From contig NC_133194.1 of assembly GCF_049306965.1 (NCBI RefSeq), forward strand, positions 10,877,501 to 10,941,500: DNA of 64,000 bases, in the 5' to 3' direction. Positions 43,233 to 53,826 of this stretch are shown here, piece after piece. Within the stretch, counting starts at the first letter, position 1, and the number at the start of each line of letters is the position of its first letter. A program made the translations under genes and the position numbers. The notes under the pieces are model-generated. The model worked only from the letters and a program-made list of their open reading frames with translations, was not told where the DNA came from and ran no database searches. Source of the DNA: Danio rerio (lineage: Eukaryota > Chordata > Actinopteri > Cypriniformes > Danionidae).

Positions 43233-44265
43233 ACCAATTAAGAAGATAGAGCAGCGAACTAAAAGAACTCAATGAACCTTGAGCAACCAACACTTCAGAA
43301 ACATCTACGAAAAAGTTAGACCGAAAATGATGGTGGAAGCAGACTATCAAAAAACATGACAACCAATGTGATAACAGCGCCGGCGGCCATTAATGAGATC
43401 TGATTACCTGGAGGAATGTGTCTTGCCTTCCCATCCATCCCTGCAGCTCTCCAAGCCTAGTCACTGAAGATTGAGCCGACCAGAACGTCCAAGCAGCAGC
43501 ATCCATCGACTGTTATCCCTCGCTCTTTCTTCCCCCTCTTTCCTCTCTCTCTCTTTCTTTCTCTCTCTCCCCCTGTTCTCCTGCCCGTGGGTGGGTGTAG
43601 ATTTTCTAGGTTTCGCTGCTTTTCTCCTCTCAGAAAGATTTCATGGCAGGAATCCTACCGCTTCTCCTCCTGAAGAGAAACCAACAATAAGAACAGAAAC
43701 AAGGTTTTAAAAAAAACACCTCAAGCTTGCACTATTGCCATTAAACGATCATTATCATGACAGCAATACGCTTTACATGTATGTCATCCGAGAGGAGATG
43801 GTTACGTCGCACATACATCCGTGCGAGGAGCGAGGGATATATAAAGAAAAAGAGAATAGAAAGCAAGACAGAGCGTGCGCCATCCCGTCGCCATGGCAAC
43901 AGCGCATTCTGAAGTGGAGAACAGAACAGGATGGTGTGTGTGATGTTGGTGAGTGAGGTGATGCCAGTGTGTTTGTGTGCGTGTCTGTGTGTTCATGATA
44001 ACATACCTAGTGGTTTGGCACTGTCATGGATGTCCAGAATGCACCTGGCTTCGATCAGCAGTGTTTTGAGTGATGCGCTAATGACATGCGGAGCGAGGAC
44101 AGCTGATCTGTCCCCCTGTGACGAGCTCAGACTCTAATAGGCGGTTACTTAGAGTTCTGTTCTGTTCAGCAATTGTCGTCAGTCCTGATCATTCTCAGAA
44201 AACAGGATGCCAAATTGTCAAAAAAAGGCTGCCAGGAAGTTACACTGTTTAGATTAAAGTTAAAG
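43233..44265. other. No gene supported; pyrimidine-rich and splice-like motifs
   Basis: It holds a strong CT-rich tract (43,515-43,575) and a CGCCATGGCAAC-type block near 43,888, but no exon with family similarity. Minus-strand GT donors can be drawn near 43,407 and 44,006, without support. Confidence 0.4.
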
Positions 44266-44266
44266 C

Positions 44267-44665
44267 TAAATAAATAAATAATATAATCTAGAAATATTGT
44301 ATATAGATTAAAGGTTCTTTTCATACAGGCATATACTAATAATTAAAAATACATCCTGGTCACTAAACAAGAACATCAATTTTCAATGTACTTTTAATAA
44401 TGTTAAAAATACTATACTAAGGCTGGGCGATATTGCAAAAAAATGTATCACAATATCATGTTTAATATCATTCGATATCGATAGTTATTAAATATTTTTT
44501 AATATTGGTATTATTTTTCATTTACCAACTTTCTTGTAATTTACCAACATTACTAAGGCAGTTTTAATAGTCAAAAACAAAAATATTATAGTGAAAACAA
44601 ACATTTGTATATAAATTTACGAAGGAAAAAAGTTTTAATAGTCAAAAACAAAAATATCGATATTT
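44267..44665. repeat. Direct repeat, copy 1 (partner at 45.15-45.55 kb)
   Basis: GCTAAATAAATAAATAA, CTAGAAATATTGTATATAG, GCATATACTAATAAT, ATCCTGGTCACTAAACAAG and GGCTGGGCGATATTGCAAAA recur about 886 bases on. The last block is the start of a 'GGGCGATATTGC' MITE, here interrupted by a DANA copy. Confidence 0.75.
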
Positions 44666-44675
44666 TGTCAATAGA

Positions 44676-44894
44676 CAAAAAGACATGCGGTACAGGTGAA
44701 TTGGGTAGGCTAAATTGTCCGTAATGTATGAGTGTGTGTCTAAATGTGTATGGATGTTTCCCAGAGATGGGTTGCAGCTGGAAGGGCATCAGCTGCGTAA
44801 AGACTTGCTGGATAAGTTGGTGGTTCATTCCGCTGTGGCAACTCTGGATTAATAAAGGGACTAAGCCGACAAGAAAATGAATGAATGAATGAAT
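44676..44894 (+). mobile_element. DANA SINE, sense, 5'-truncated
   Basis: It starts AAGACATGCGGTACAGGTG and continues GAATTGGGTAGGCTAAATTG, CCAGAGATGGGTTGCAGC, TTCATTCCGCTGTGGC and the GAATGAATGAATGAAT tail. It is close to the family consensus, so relatively young. Confidence 0.9.
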
Positions 44895-44933
44895 ATTTTT
44901 GAAAACAATCCTATATTGAGATATAATACGAGA

Positions 44934-45145
44934 GGTCCCAGGTTCAAATCCCGGAATAGCCCCCACATTTAACCCACCAGTCCTACTGTATCCATCCTGT
45001 TTTGAGCTGAAATCAAAATGGCGATTCTTTGTATGGAAGTTGGTTGCTCTAACAAGAAGGCTAAAGACCATAGCCTTTAGCGTCTGTCTCTAGAGTACCT
45101 TTAGAGGTCAGAGGAGTAAGGTTAACCTGCATAGCACTTTGCTAG
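44934..45145. repeat. SINE-like repeat with tRNA-type B box
   Basis: GGTTCAAATCC (44,941-44,951) matches the pol III B box and sits in a T-arm-like context. The remainder (GGCGATTCTTTGTATGGAAG, TTGCTCTAACAAGAAGGC, TAGAGGTCAGAGGAG) matches 27,830-28,115. No full cloverleaf can be drawn. Confidence 0.45.
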
Positions 45146-45153
45146 CTGTTTAG

Positions 45154-45608
45154 CTAAATAAATAAATAAATAATCTAGTCTAGAAATACTGTATATAGAT
45201 AAAATGTTCTCATTGCTACATGCATATACTAATAATCAAGAATAAATCCTGGTCACTGAACAAGAATAATAATTTTGAATGTACATTTAATAATATTAAA
45301 AGTACTATACTGGGGCTGGGCGATATTGCAAAAAAAAATATTAGTATATCATGTTTCATATTATTTGATATTGATAATTACTGAATGTTTTTTAACTATC
45401 CATTTAGGAATATTAGTCGTTTTTTTTTTTTTTTTTTTATTTAACCACTTTATTATAACATACCAACATTACTAAGGCAGTTTTAATAGTCAACAGTGAA
45501 AAATATATTTCAAAAACAAAAATATTGATATCTTGTCAATATCGCTTAAACTTTTTTTGATATTGATAATGGTGTTCAATCAATAAATATTATAATTGAT
45601 TTTATTGC
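45154..45608. repeat. Direct repeat, copy 2, with complete 'GGGCGATATTGC' MITE
   Basis: This is the second copy of 44,267-44,665. The MITE is whole here, from GGCTGGGCGATATTGC (about 45,316) to the inverted end TTATTGCCCAGCCC (about 45,601). Confidence 0.75.
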
Positions 45609-46305
45609 CCAGCCCTATACTATACAATTATTAAGCATTCCTCGTTTCTATATTACAATGCAACTGATGCATTATTATTATTATTATTATTGTAAACAAA
45701 TGTATTTTTTAAAAGTTAACTTTAGGCTGTATAACTGGAAATGTAATTGAAGTTTATGTCTCTACATCATTTTTTATTTTATTTTTTTTTTTGCTTTCTG
45801 GCACTAAAAATGAAGGCCTTTCTTTGGTCACATACTGCACAAGTTGGTGGAGAAAAGGCAAGCCAAGAGGTTCAACGATACATATGAATGAACTTCTCCA
45901 GGGCACAAATGGCCTCCCGCACTAAACATTCACATTTTACAAAACAGGGCAACCATGTGTCATGTCTGATAATATATGAAACTACAGAGATTCAGTGCCT
46001 TGCAGGAATGCCTTAAGTCAAACACCACATCTCATACAACCGGAAAACATACAAAACCAACAAATGACTTCAACATTAGGACGTGCTTAATATTGCTGTT
46101 GTCATGCAATCAATTAAGTGACCACATTTTCATCAAAACACATTAGCCTAATGAATGAACCCAGCAAACAATTTTCTGTTTAATAGACATCTAAACGTCT
46201 ATTAATTTTTCACTGACATTCCAAATTTAGCCTTGTTTTAGACAAGACAAATATGTTTAGAGGTCTATTAGACAGCTTTTAAAAACAACAAAAAATGCTT
46301 GCTGC
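45609..46305. other. Intergenic or intronic, mostly unrecognised
   Basis: A short dispersed element may span 46,159-46,280 (AACCCAGCAAACAATTTTC ... GGTCTATTAGACAGC), with facing 'TAAACGTCTATTA' and 'TTTAGAGGTCTATTAG' words. There is a short (TTA)n near 45,673. Confidence 0.4.
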
Positions 46306-46428
46306 AATGAATGAATGAATGAATGAATGAATGAATGAATGAATGAATGAATGAAAATGAATGAATGAATGAATGAATGAATGAATGAATGAATGAATGA
46401 ATGAATGAATGAATGAATGAATGAATGC
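46306..46428. repeat. (ATGA)n microsatellite
   Basis: About 30 tetranucleotide units with a single interruption (ATGAAAATGA, about 46,350). Confidence 0.95.
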
Positions 46429-46684
46429 TAACAGAGAGACATCCAATGATGGTCGTAATAAAATATGCGTGGCTCCTTAATAAATGCAATTTAAACTGTG
46501 AAGCGCCAATTATAATCCCATGGGTCTTGGTTGAATAGGTCACCAGTGCAACACGTAGCGATGATGTTGCTGTGACTGGAGACCTTCGGCAAATCAATGA
46601 TTTGTTGTTTTGATATTAAAGGCGTTGAAGAAACAAACTCGATGACTGATTTCCCTTTGCCATCAAAATGACTGACAGATGCTT

Positions 46685-47095
46685 CTCAGGAGACCGATTC
46701 TAAGCGTTTAGTCCGCGCGCGCATCTCCATGAGCTCGCGCATCTGCCATCGAGGCGCTTTTACAGATTTCACAATATCCAACAGCCGAATAACAGCACAA
46801 ACACACAATGGTCCAAACAGTTTTTAATAAATCTCTTGGAAAAACCAAACAAGCGTCAAGTAAAAGCGCCCGCGCACGTCAGTAAATTTTCACGATTCAT
46901 TTCGAGTGTTTTATAAAGCCCTTCTGTAAGACACTCTTCTAAAATGTATCATATAATCTGAATATGCGAATGTTTGATGTATTCTCGCCTTACCTTTGCA
47001 GTTTCGACATGTATCCCTGTTGCTTGTCGGTCGTAATTCTCTGAGGCGGTTCTGGAGAGGCGGTGAATGAGGGGGCGTTCAGAGACAGTTGTGTT
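46685..47095 (-). promoter_or_regulatory. CpG-rich segment, candidate cacng8 promoter and 5' UTR exon
   Basis: CpG is dense for this window (TCCGCGCGCGCATC near 46,713; GCGCCCGCGCACGTC near 46,867; further CpGs to 47,080). A minus-strand splice donor, AAAG|GTAAGG, falls at 46,994/46,993. The cacng8 ATG at 39,815 has an acceptor-like TTTCAG immediately before it, which calls for an upstream exon. Linking the two (about 7.2-kb intron) is inference. Confidence 0.4.
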
Positions 47096-47099
47096 CATG

Positions 47100-47440
47100 T
47101 GAATAAACGATGCTGAAGCAGGAATTAGCCGACAGGACTTGCTTAATATTGATCAACAGACACATCACAGTTCTCTAAGAGCAGATCTGCGGGATGACAG
47201 AGCCGAACTAATTCAACAAGGGGTATGTTTTCTGTCGGAGGTTGAAGACTGGTTACATTGGTTGTTGGACATACTTAGACTAAATATTATTATTATTTTA
47301 TTTGCCTTCTTCAGATCAGAAGCTGTTTTTTTGTGTTTTACCTCACAATCTTAATTTCATTTGTGAAAAATAGCTGGAATTAACTCTATTCAACTCTAAA
47401 ATGCAACTACAAGATCAAGAATCACAACAGTTAATGCACA
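47100..47440. other. Intergenic, nothing recognised
   Basis: No supported feature. Confidence 0.35.
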
Positions 47441-47444
47441 CACT

Positions 47445-47620
47445 GTAATGCAGTGTTACACACCATTATTTTATGTTGTCCCAACACAAACGAATTCGTT
47501 TTTTTCTACAAATTTAAGCGGGTTGAACATAAAACAGTTAAGTTGTCCCTAAATAACCTTAAGAATTGTGCAGTTTAATTGTTTAATAACTACTTTTTTA
47601 ACAGTTTGAACTAGCAGCAA
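47445..47620. repeat. Copy of the 11.6-kb repeat family
   Basis: TTATGTTGTCCCAACACAAA, GGGTTGAACATAAAACAGTT and CTTAAGAATTGTGCAG match 11,610-11,720. Confidence 0.6.
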
Positions 47621-48684
47621 AAGTCATTTTGCAATGCAATTGCAGTTATAAAACACAGCAAATTTGCCAGTGTACATTTTACACTACAGGTGTTGAATTA
47701 AACACCTTTCTGGTGTGTATATATGAGACCCACCAGCCAGCTGGTAACACATGCAAAAGTTTTGAATATATATACTTCTGCAGGGTAAACTTTTTTTTAC
47801 ACTATTATACACTATACACTATTGCGATTGTCTTAGAACTTCCGATTCAGTCGCCTATGGGAGAAATGACTAGGAATAATAAACGGCAGAAAACGGTCAA
47901 ACTACTTGCTCTAAAAACAAATGCTTGCATGACTATAAAGACCAAGTAGAATAATATAATAAGAAAATATCAAATTGCAACATCAAGCAGCGTAATGAGC
48001 AGTTTTTAACGTCAAAAAATGAATGGAAGTGAATGAGACCGGAAGTCTCATGTCAAAAAGATTCAAATGGCAGCGCCCGCTCGTTGGCGGAGAATAAGGT
48101 GAATAGAGCAGGGCAAATTGTCCAATTTACATATAACTCCAGAGTTTTTAATTGCACGTTCTTCTTTTCGTTAAAGTTACACTTCACAGGGCCACGACAC
48201 CCCCACTTTCGGTTCAGGTCTACCTCAGAATTTTTTCAAAAAAATGCATCATAATGCATCGTGTTAATATAAACACTATAAATGAGGACTTCTCCCTCAA
48301 TCCCCTTGTCTGAATGCAGACTCAGTGCAGTAGGTCTTTTGCCCTGCCTATTTCAACTATTAGCTCTGCTGGTAATCTGGAGGATTTAGACGAACACAGC
48401 AGCTCGGCAATGTGTCTAAATGTGAACGAACTCCACTGATAAATGACAAAGTCCACCATTCTCCACCATACTCGTATTGCTCTCCGACAAAAATGCTTGC
48501 TGCACACAAACATCTTTGCTGAATCCGCCCTGACAGGACCGTGGGGAAAAATACATGCAACAAACCCCGTGGATCATGGAAACAAACACATACAACCCTT
48601 CATGAACAGCTAAATACTGGCTGTCGTATGTCCGTGGACCATATACCTGCCAACATTGGGATGTGAAAATAAGGGATATGTCCA
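47621..48684. other. Intergenic, probably old repeat interior
   Basis: CCAACATTGGGATGTGAAAA near the right end resembles the inside of a common fish element. No coding exon could be supported. Confidence 0.4.
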
Positions 48685-48786
48685 CCCAGCCTGATCTCAC
48701 GAGAAAACGTAAGTATTTTATGTTTTGCCAGTTTAGTGGCTAATTCGTACAAATTTGTACAAGTTCAGTCGTACGAAAATGTGCAT

Positions 48787-49030
48787 TTCTATGTGGAGTT
48801 TGCATGTTCTACCCGTGTTCTCCCACAGTCCAAAGACATGTGGAGTAGGTGAATTAAATAAACCAACTTGGCCGTAGTGAATGTGTGTTAATGCAAGAGT
48901 GCTTGTTTGCTGGAAGGGCATCCGCTGCGTAAAGCATACTGTATGCTGGATAAGTTGGCGGTTCATTTCGCTGTGGTGACCCCTGAATGATAAAGGGACT
49001 AAGCAGAAGGAAAAAGAATGAATGAATAAA
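48787..49030 (+). mobile_element. DANA SINE, truncated, in duplication copy 1
   Basis: TATGTGGAGTTTGCATGTTC, CAGTCCAAAGACATGTGG, GCTGGAAGGGCATCCGCTGC and AAGCAGAAGGAAAAAG are in DANA order. The CGTGGGTTTCC...CCGG part is deleted and the head is replaced by MITE sequence. Confidence 0.85.
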
Positions 49031-49219
49031 ATAAAATAAATATGTATTCACTCTAAAAATGCTGGGTTATTGAAACCCAAAAAGGGTAAGGAAAAATCGA
49101 AATATTGGGTTAAATACGGTCCTTTAAATTTCGTTGAAAACATAAAAAAAAAAAATTGTCCATATTTTACACAACTGTCTCCCAGCATGTTTTTAGATTA
49201 ATATGTTAAGCATATACCT

Positions 49220-49220
49220 G

Positions 49221-49312
<92 letters not shown>

Positions 49313-49321
49313 TATATATAT
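49220..49321. repeat. (TA)n microsatellite, expanded in copy 1 only
   Basis: About 100 bases of TA with two small interruptions. The matching place in copy 2 (about 50,312-50,325) has only about six TA units. Confidence 0.95.
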
Positions 49322-49506
49322 AAATATTATATCACATTAGTGCAAGTGACATTTAGAAATCAAAACTTTATCTAAAAATCTGACTTTTTCCACTGTAAAG
49401 AACTTTTTGTACAAGGAAAATATTTCATGGCTTCATCAAATGCAAGTAAAATCGATGTAACCGCTATTATCAACACAGCTGCATGGTGTCAGTAATGCCA
49501 ATATGT

Positions 49507-49507
49507 G

Positions 49508-49598
<91 letters not shown>
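49507..49598. repeat. (GT)n microsatellite, copy 1
   Basis: About 90 bases of GT. The partner in copy 2 is longer. Confidence 0.95.
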
Positions 49599-49601
<3 letters not shown>

Positions 49602-49878
49602 GCAAACAACATTTTTGTGAGACTCATCATCTCAAAAAGGCTTGAATAAACTCCACTACTAATACATCAAATAAACTTTTAATTGGTACTTTTGACTAAA
49701 GACCTGAAATTCAGCTTTATCTGAGTCTGTTTCTGTTACCTTGCTGTTTATCTGACGTAACAAGTAATAAGAAGCACCCAGCCTGATCTCATGAGAAAAC
49801 GTAAGTATTTTATGTTTTGCCAGTTTAGTGGCTAATTCGTACAAATTTGTACAAGTTCAGTCGTACGAAAATGTGCAT

Positions 49879-50122
49879 TTCTATGTGGAGTTTGCATGTT
49901 CTACCCGTGTTCTCCCACAGTCCAAAGACATGTGGAGTAGGTGAATTAAATAAACCAACTTGGCCGTAGTGAATGTGTGTTAATGCAAGAGTGCTTGTTT
50001 GCTGGAAGGGCATCCGCTGCGTAAAGCATACTGTATGCTGGATAAGTTGGCGGTTCATTTCGCTGTGGTGACCCCTGAATGATAAAGGGACTAAGCAGAA
50101 GGAAAAAGAATGAATGAATAAA
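49879..50122 (+). mobile_element. DANA SINE, truncated, in duplication copy 2
   Basis: Same sequence and same deletion as the copy at 48,787-49,030; it arose by the duplication, not by a new insertion. Confidence 0.85.
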
Positions 50123-50507
50123 ATAAAATAAATATGTATTCACTCTAAAAATGCTGGGTTATTGAAACCCAAAAAGGGTAAGGAAAAATCGAAATATTGG
50201 GTTAAATACGGTCCTTTAAATTTCGTTTAAAACATAAAAAAAAAAAATTGTCCATATTTTACACAACTGTCTCCCAGCATGTTTTTAGATTAATATGTTA
50301 AGCATATACCTGTATATATATAAATATTATATCACATTAGTGCAAGTGACATTTAGAAATCAAAACTTTATCTAAAAATCTGACTTTTTCCACCGTAAAG
50401 AACTTTTTGTGCAAGGAAAATATTTCATGGCTTCATCAAATGCAAGTAAAATCGATGTAACCGCTATTATCAACACAGATGCATGGTGTCAGTAATGCCA
50501 ATATGTG

Positions 50508-50639
<132 letters not shown>

Positions 50640-50824
50640 GCAAACAACATTTTTGTGAGACTCATCATCTCAAAAAGGCTTGAATAAACTCCACTACTAA
50701 TACATCAAATAAACTTTTAATTGGTACTTTTGACTAAAGACCTGAAATTCAGCTTTATCTGAGTCTGTTTCTGTTACCTTGCTGTTTATCTGACGTAACA
50801 AGTAATAAGAAGCAGACATGTAGG

Positions 50825-51027
50825 TGAAAACAGTGGGCAGGGAGAAGCAGCTCATTTGTATTTAATACAACAACAACAACTACTCTGTACTCAGACACCA
50901 AAATGGGCAAATTCTGGAGGTTATAATAAATGACCTGATGGGTATTTTGCGCTGAAACTTGACACATTCTTGAGACACCAAATGCGCATCTTACATCTTG
51001 TAAAAAGGGTAAAATAGGTGCCCTTTA
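50825..51027. repeat. Interspersed repeat, inverted partner of 1.43-1.63 kb
   Basis: GAAGCAGCTCATTTGTATTT, GACACCAAAATGGGCAAATT, TTGAGACACCAAATGCGC and AGGTGCCCTTTAAATGG are the reverse complement of the blocks near the left end of the window. Confidence 0.55.
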
Positions 51028-52135
51028 AATGGTGAAATGGGTAAAAAAAAAATGGTGCACAAGCTCAAAAAGGTCTAATGTGCGTTATTTTACTATTTTT
51101 ACAGTTTTCTTTCAGTCTATTTTTCAGTATAAAATCGTAAGGGTTGGTGCGACTATAATCTTGCACACTGTGTTGTGCATTTATTTTTATGCCTTGGCAA
51201 ACGCTGAAGATATGCAGCCTCATGTGTTCATTTGCTCACATGTTCCTCAGTGTTTTTTCCTCTGAGAGAGAAAAGAGGAAGAGAGAGAGACACACACACA
51301 CCAGCCACTGTTCGCCCACACATCTTCAGGTAGAGAAGCAGCACTGATTATCAGCACTCAGTTATGTAGTGCTTCAAACATCCCTGTGGTCTGAACACAT
51401 TGAGAGATGCATGTATTACAGACTGTGCTTCCGTATTCGTGTGGGTGTTTATTCTGTCACTAGGGTATTTTTGCCTTGAAAGCAATTCCTCTGATTCAAG
51501 TGATGCTGTTCCAGCAATAATGCAACCGCTCCTTTAAACAACAGAGAGCTTTTCCCAATAACCATGACGCATTGAGCACTAAATTATGCCACACGATTAT
51601 TTCCCAAGGTCTTTCAAGGCCGTTCTATCAAAAGCAGACAGAAGAAAGCAGGAATCAATGGGATTTCATACATGAAGTCAATATATGTAAAGCACATGGG
51701 CCGAGTGCTCAGATTTGCTCATTGTTAATGCAGTGACCCATCAGCTCACACACTCCTCCGCCGTTTACTCATTTCTCCACAATCGAGTCACCCAGTCACT
51801 CATTCGCCCCTCAATTCCTGCCCCACAGACAGGCTTCCACTGATTATACAGACAATTATTCAGATCCTTAAAGCTTTCAACACCCACAGGCAAAATTGCA
51901 TTAATAGAACTAGCTACTCTAGCTTGGGCATCTTTTAGGTTGTTTTAAACCACTGAGACCTGCATAAGGAACATATAGCAAGATGATGGTTTGAAAGTTA
52001 ATTTGTCAGTATAATGAACACCTTGTTACTTCAAAAACTGTTTGAAAGGTTTTAGTTGGTGCTGTAGAATATGCAGTGGGCTACATCTAAAAAATGCCTG
52101 CTTGCCATAATTCACTGTTGGGTCAAATATGGACA
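51028..52135. other. Intergenic, no gene seen
   Basis: Mostly non-repetitive by eye, with a short GA tract near 51,265. A 78-codon open frame at 51,029-51,265 has no support as an exon. Confidence 0.4.
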
Positions 52136-52136
52136 A

Positions 52137-52370
52137 ACCCAACACAATCTCACACCAATTCATAACTTTTTGATTTAGTGGCGAATTCATGTGAATTTGT
52201 ACGATCTCATTCAAACATTTTAGTACAATTTGCTTATTCTAAAATTATGGTTGGGTTCAGGGGTGTGGTTTGATGTCACACCCCTTTTACAAAGTCACAA
52301 AATCTTATGAACAAATTAGCCACTAACCTGACAAAATGTATAATTTGGTTTCCTGTTGGGTTAATTCCTT
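52137..52370. mobile_element. Diverged copy of the hAT-like MITE of 22.3 kb
   Basis: The ends ACCCAACACAATCTCACACC and TTTGGTTTCCTGTTGGGTT, and the interior GATTTAGTGGCGAATTCATG / AAATTAGCCACTAAC, match 22,306-22,560 in reverse order of arms. It is partly palindromic. Confidence 0.65.
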
Positions 52371-52439
52371 CAGAACATTTGGGTTTTGTTCACATTTTAG
52401 CCAATGTTGGGTTACAGTAAAGTAACCATTATATTTTTT

Positions 52440-52590
52440 AAGAGCACAGTGTTTGTTCAAACTACTTATATAAAATAAGGTAAAAAAACTGATTTTGTGT
52501 ATTTATTGGACAAGTTATTTGTTGTATGTTCAATCCAGGGTAGAAACTGTCAATATAAGGTGTTTAGTGTACATTAATAAGAAAAAAAAA
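52440..52590. repeat. Reversed copy of the 11.6-kb repeat family
   Basis: GTTTGTTCAAACTACTTATA, ACAAGTTATTTG and GTATGTTCAATCCA mirror 11,620-11,750. Confidence 0.5.
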
Positions 52591-52653
52591 ATTGCATTAG
52601 CAAATGGCTCCAATATAACAGAGTGAAAAAATTAAGGGGTCTAAATACGTAGC

Positions 52654-52656
<3 letters not shown>

Positions 52657-52696
<40 letters not shown>
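52657..52696. repeat. (AT)n microsatellite
   Basis: 40 bases of pure AT, directly joined to a truncated DANA copy. Confidence 0.9.
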
Positions 52697-52699
<3 letters not shown>

Positions 52700-52918
52700 C
52701 AAAGACATGCACTAGGTGAACTGAATAAACTAAATTGGCCATAGTGTATGTGTGTGAATGTGAGAGTGTATGGGTGTTTCCCAGTAATGAGTTGCAACTG
52801 GAAGGGCATCCGTTGTGTAAAACATACTGTATGCTGGATAAGTTGACGGTTCATGGTGCTGTGGTGACCGCTGATAAGTAAAGGGACTAAGCTGAAGGAA
52901 AATGAATGAATGAATGTT
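52697..52918 (+). mobile_element. DANA SINE, sense, 5'-truncated
   Basis: TTCAAAGACATGCACTAGGTG, TTTCCCAGTAATGAGTTGC, GGAAGGGCATCCGTTGTG and AAGGAAAATGAATGAATG are in DANA order; the 5' half is missing. Confidence 0.85.
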
Positions 52919-53825
52919 CAATCCACTTAGACAAAAAAAAAAAAAAGGTTTACTTAATAGATTTTTGCTGGAACGACATGAAGGAATTGTATTAGTGTAA
53001 CTACCTGGTTAGTGGAGTCAGTGTTCCCATCATGATTTGAATGGGATTGCATTACAAGGTTTACATTACAAGTATTTTATGTTAAGAAAAAAAACTTGTA
53101 GGAGTTAACTCCTTGCTTAGTTTAAAGATTTAAAAGAGTTTCAAGTAGGGTTTTGAGGTTACCATCTTGCAGAAGAGAAGCGCTCATGCTTAGGTGTGCA
53201 CCTTTATTAACAACAATATTGTTTACATTACTCAGTGAAGCACAACTGTGCTAATGCAGTTCTAATATCATTCTCAGTCATCTGTTTCCATTATTAAAGC
53301 AATTGCAGTTCGAACAGCAAAAATAGCAGAAATTTTGGTTGTTTCCAACATTGTTTCAAGCAAGGTAAATTCACAAAGTAATGTAAATAAAAAATATTTG
53401 ACATAATTGGTTCTAAATGAATTTTGCTCATGGGTATTTGCCTAAAATGGGTTGAAATAATACAATTACAAATATAAGTAAAATATAGCACAATTCAAAG
53501 AGGTTGAAAAATTCAATTTTGTGGTAAAAGTTTTTCTTAAGTTCGTTCAACAACTTTTTTCTTTTGAGTGTAGACACCATTATTATGTACATATACTATT
53601 ATTATGTACATATACATATACACATGTTTTTCCAATTGATTTTTGCTGAAACCATCAAAACAAAAAGGTTAAAGCTTTAAATTTAAAGTTAGCAATGTAA
53701 ATGGCATGGCATCTTTAAATTGTTTATTTATTATCGTCATTATCTTCACCATAATTTCAGTCAAATATTAATATTGAAGTACTACAGTATATGTCATCAT
53801 GCTTCAAACAGTATTTCATTATATA
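52919..53825. other. Intergenic, nothing recognised
   Basis: The edges hold scraps of the 11.6-kb repeat family (GTTCAATCCACTTAG; TTTCTTTTGAGTGTAGA near 53,560). No gene. Confidence 0.4.
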
Positions 53826-53826
53826 A

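Larger units (their letters stand above)
48685..49776. repeat. Recent tandem duplication, copy 1 (1,092 bp)
   Basis: It begins CCCAGCCTGATCTCACGAG and ends AAGTAATAAGAAGCA. Outside the two dinucleotide tracts I count only about five base differences to copy 2. It contains the left half of the hAT-like MITE of 22.3 kb fused to a DANA body, a (TA)n tract and a (GT)n tract. Confidence 0.95.

Noticed and set aside
44934-44965. tRNA gene suggested by GGTTCAAATCC
   Set aside because: Only a T-arm-like piece is present; no anticodon arm or A box at the right distance, and the sequence recurs as part of a repeat.
46306-46428. CRISPR-like regular repeat
   Set aside because: It is a simple (ATGA)n array without spacers, in a vertebrate genome.
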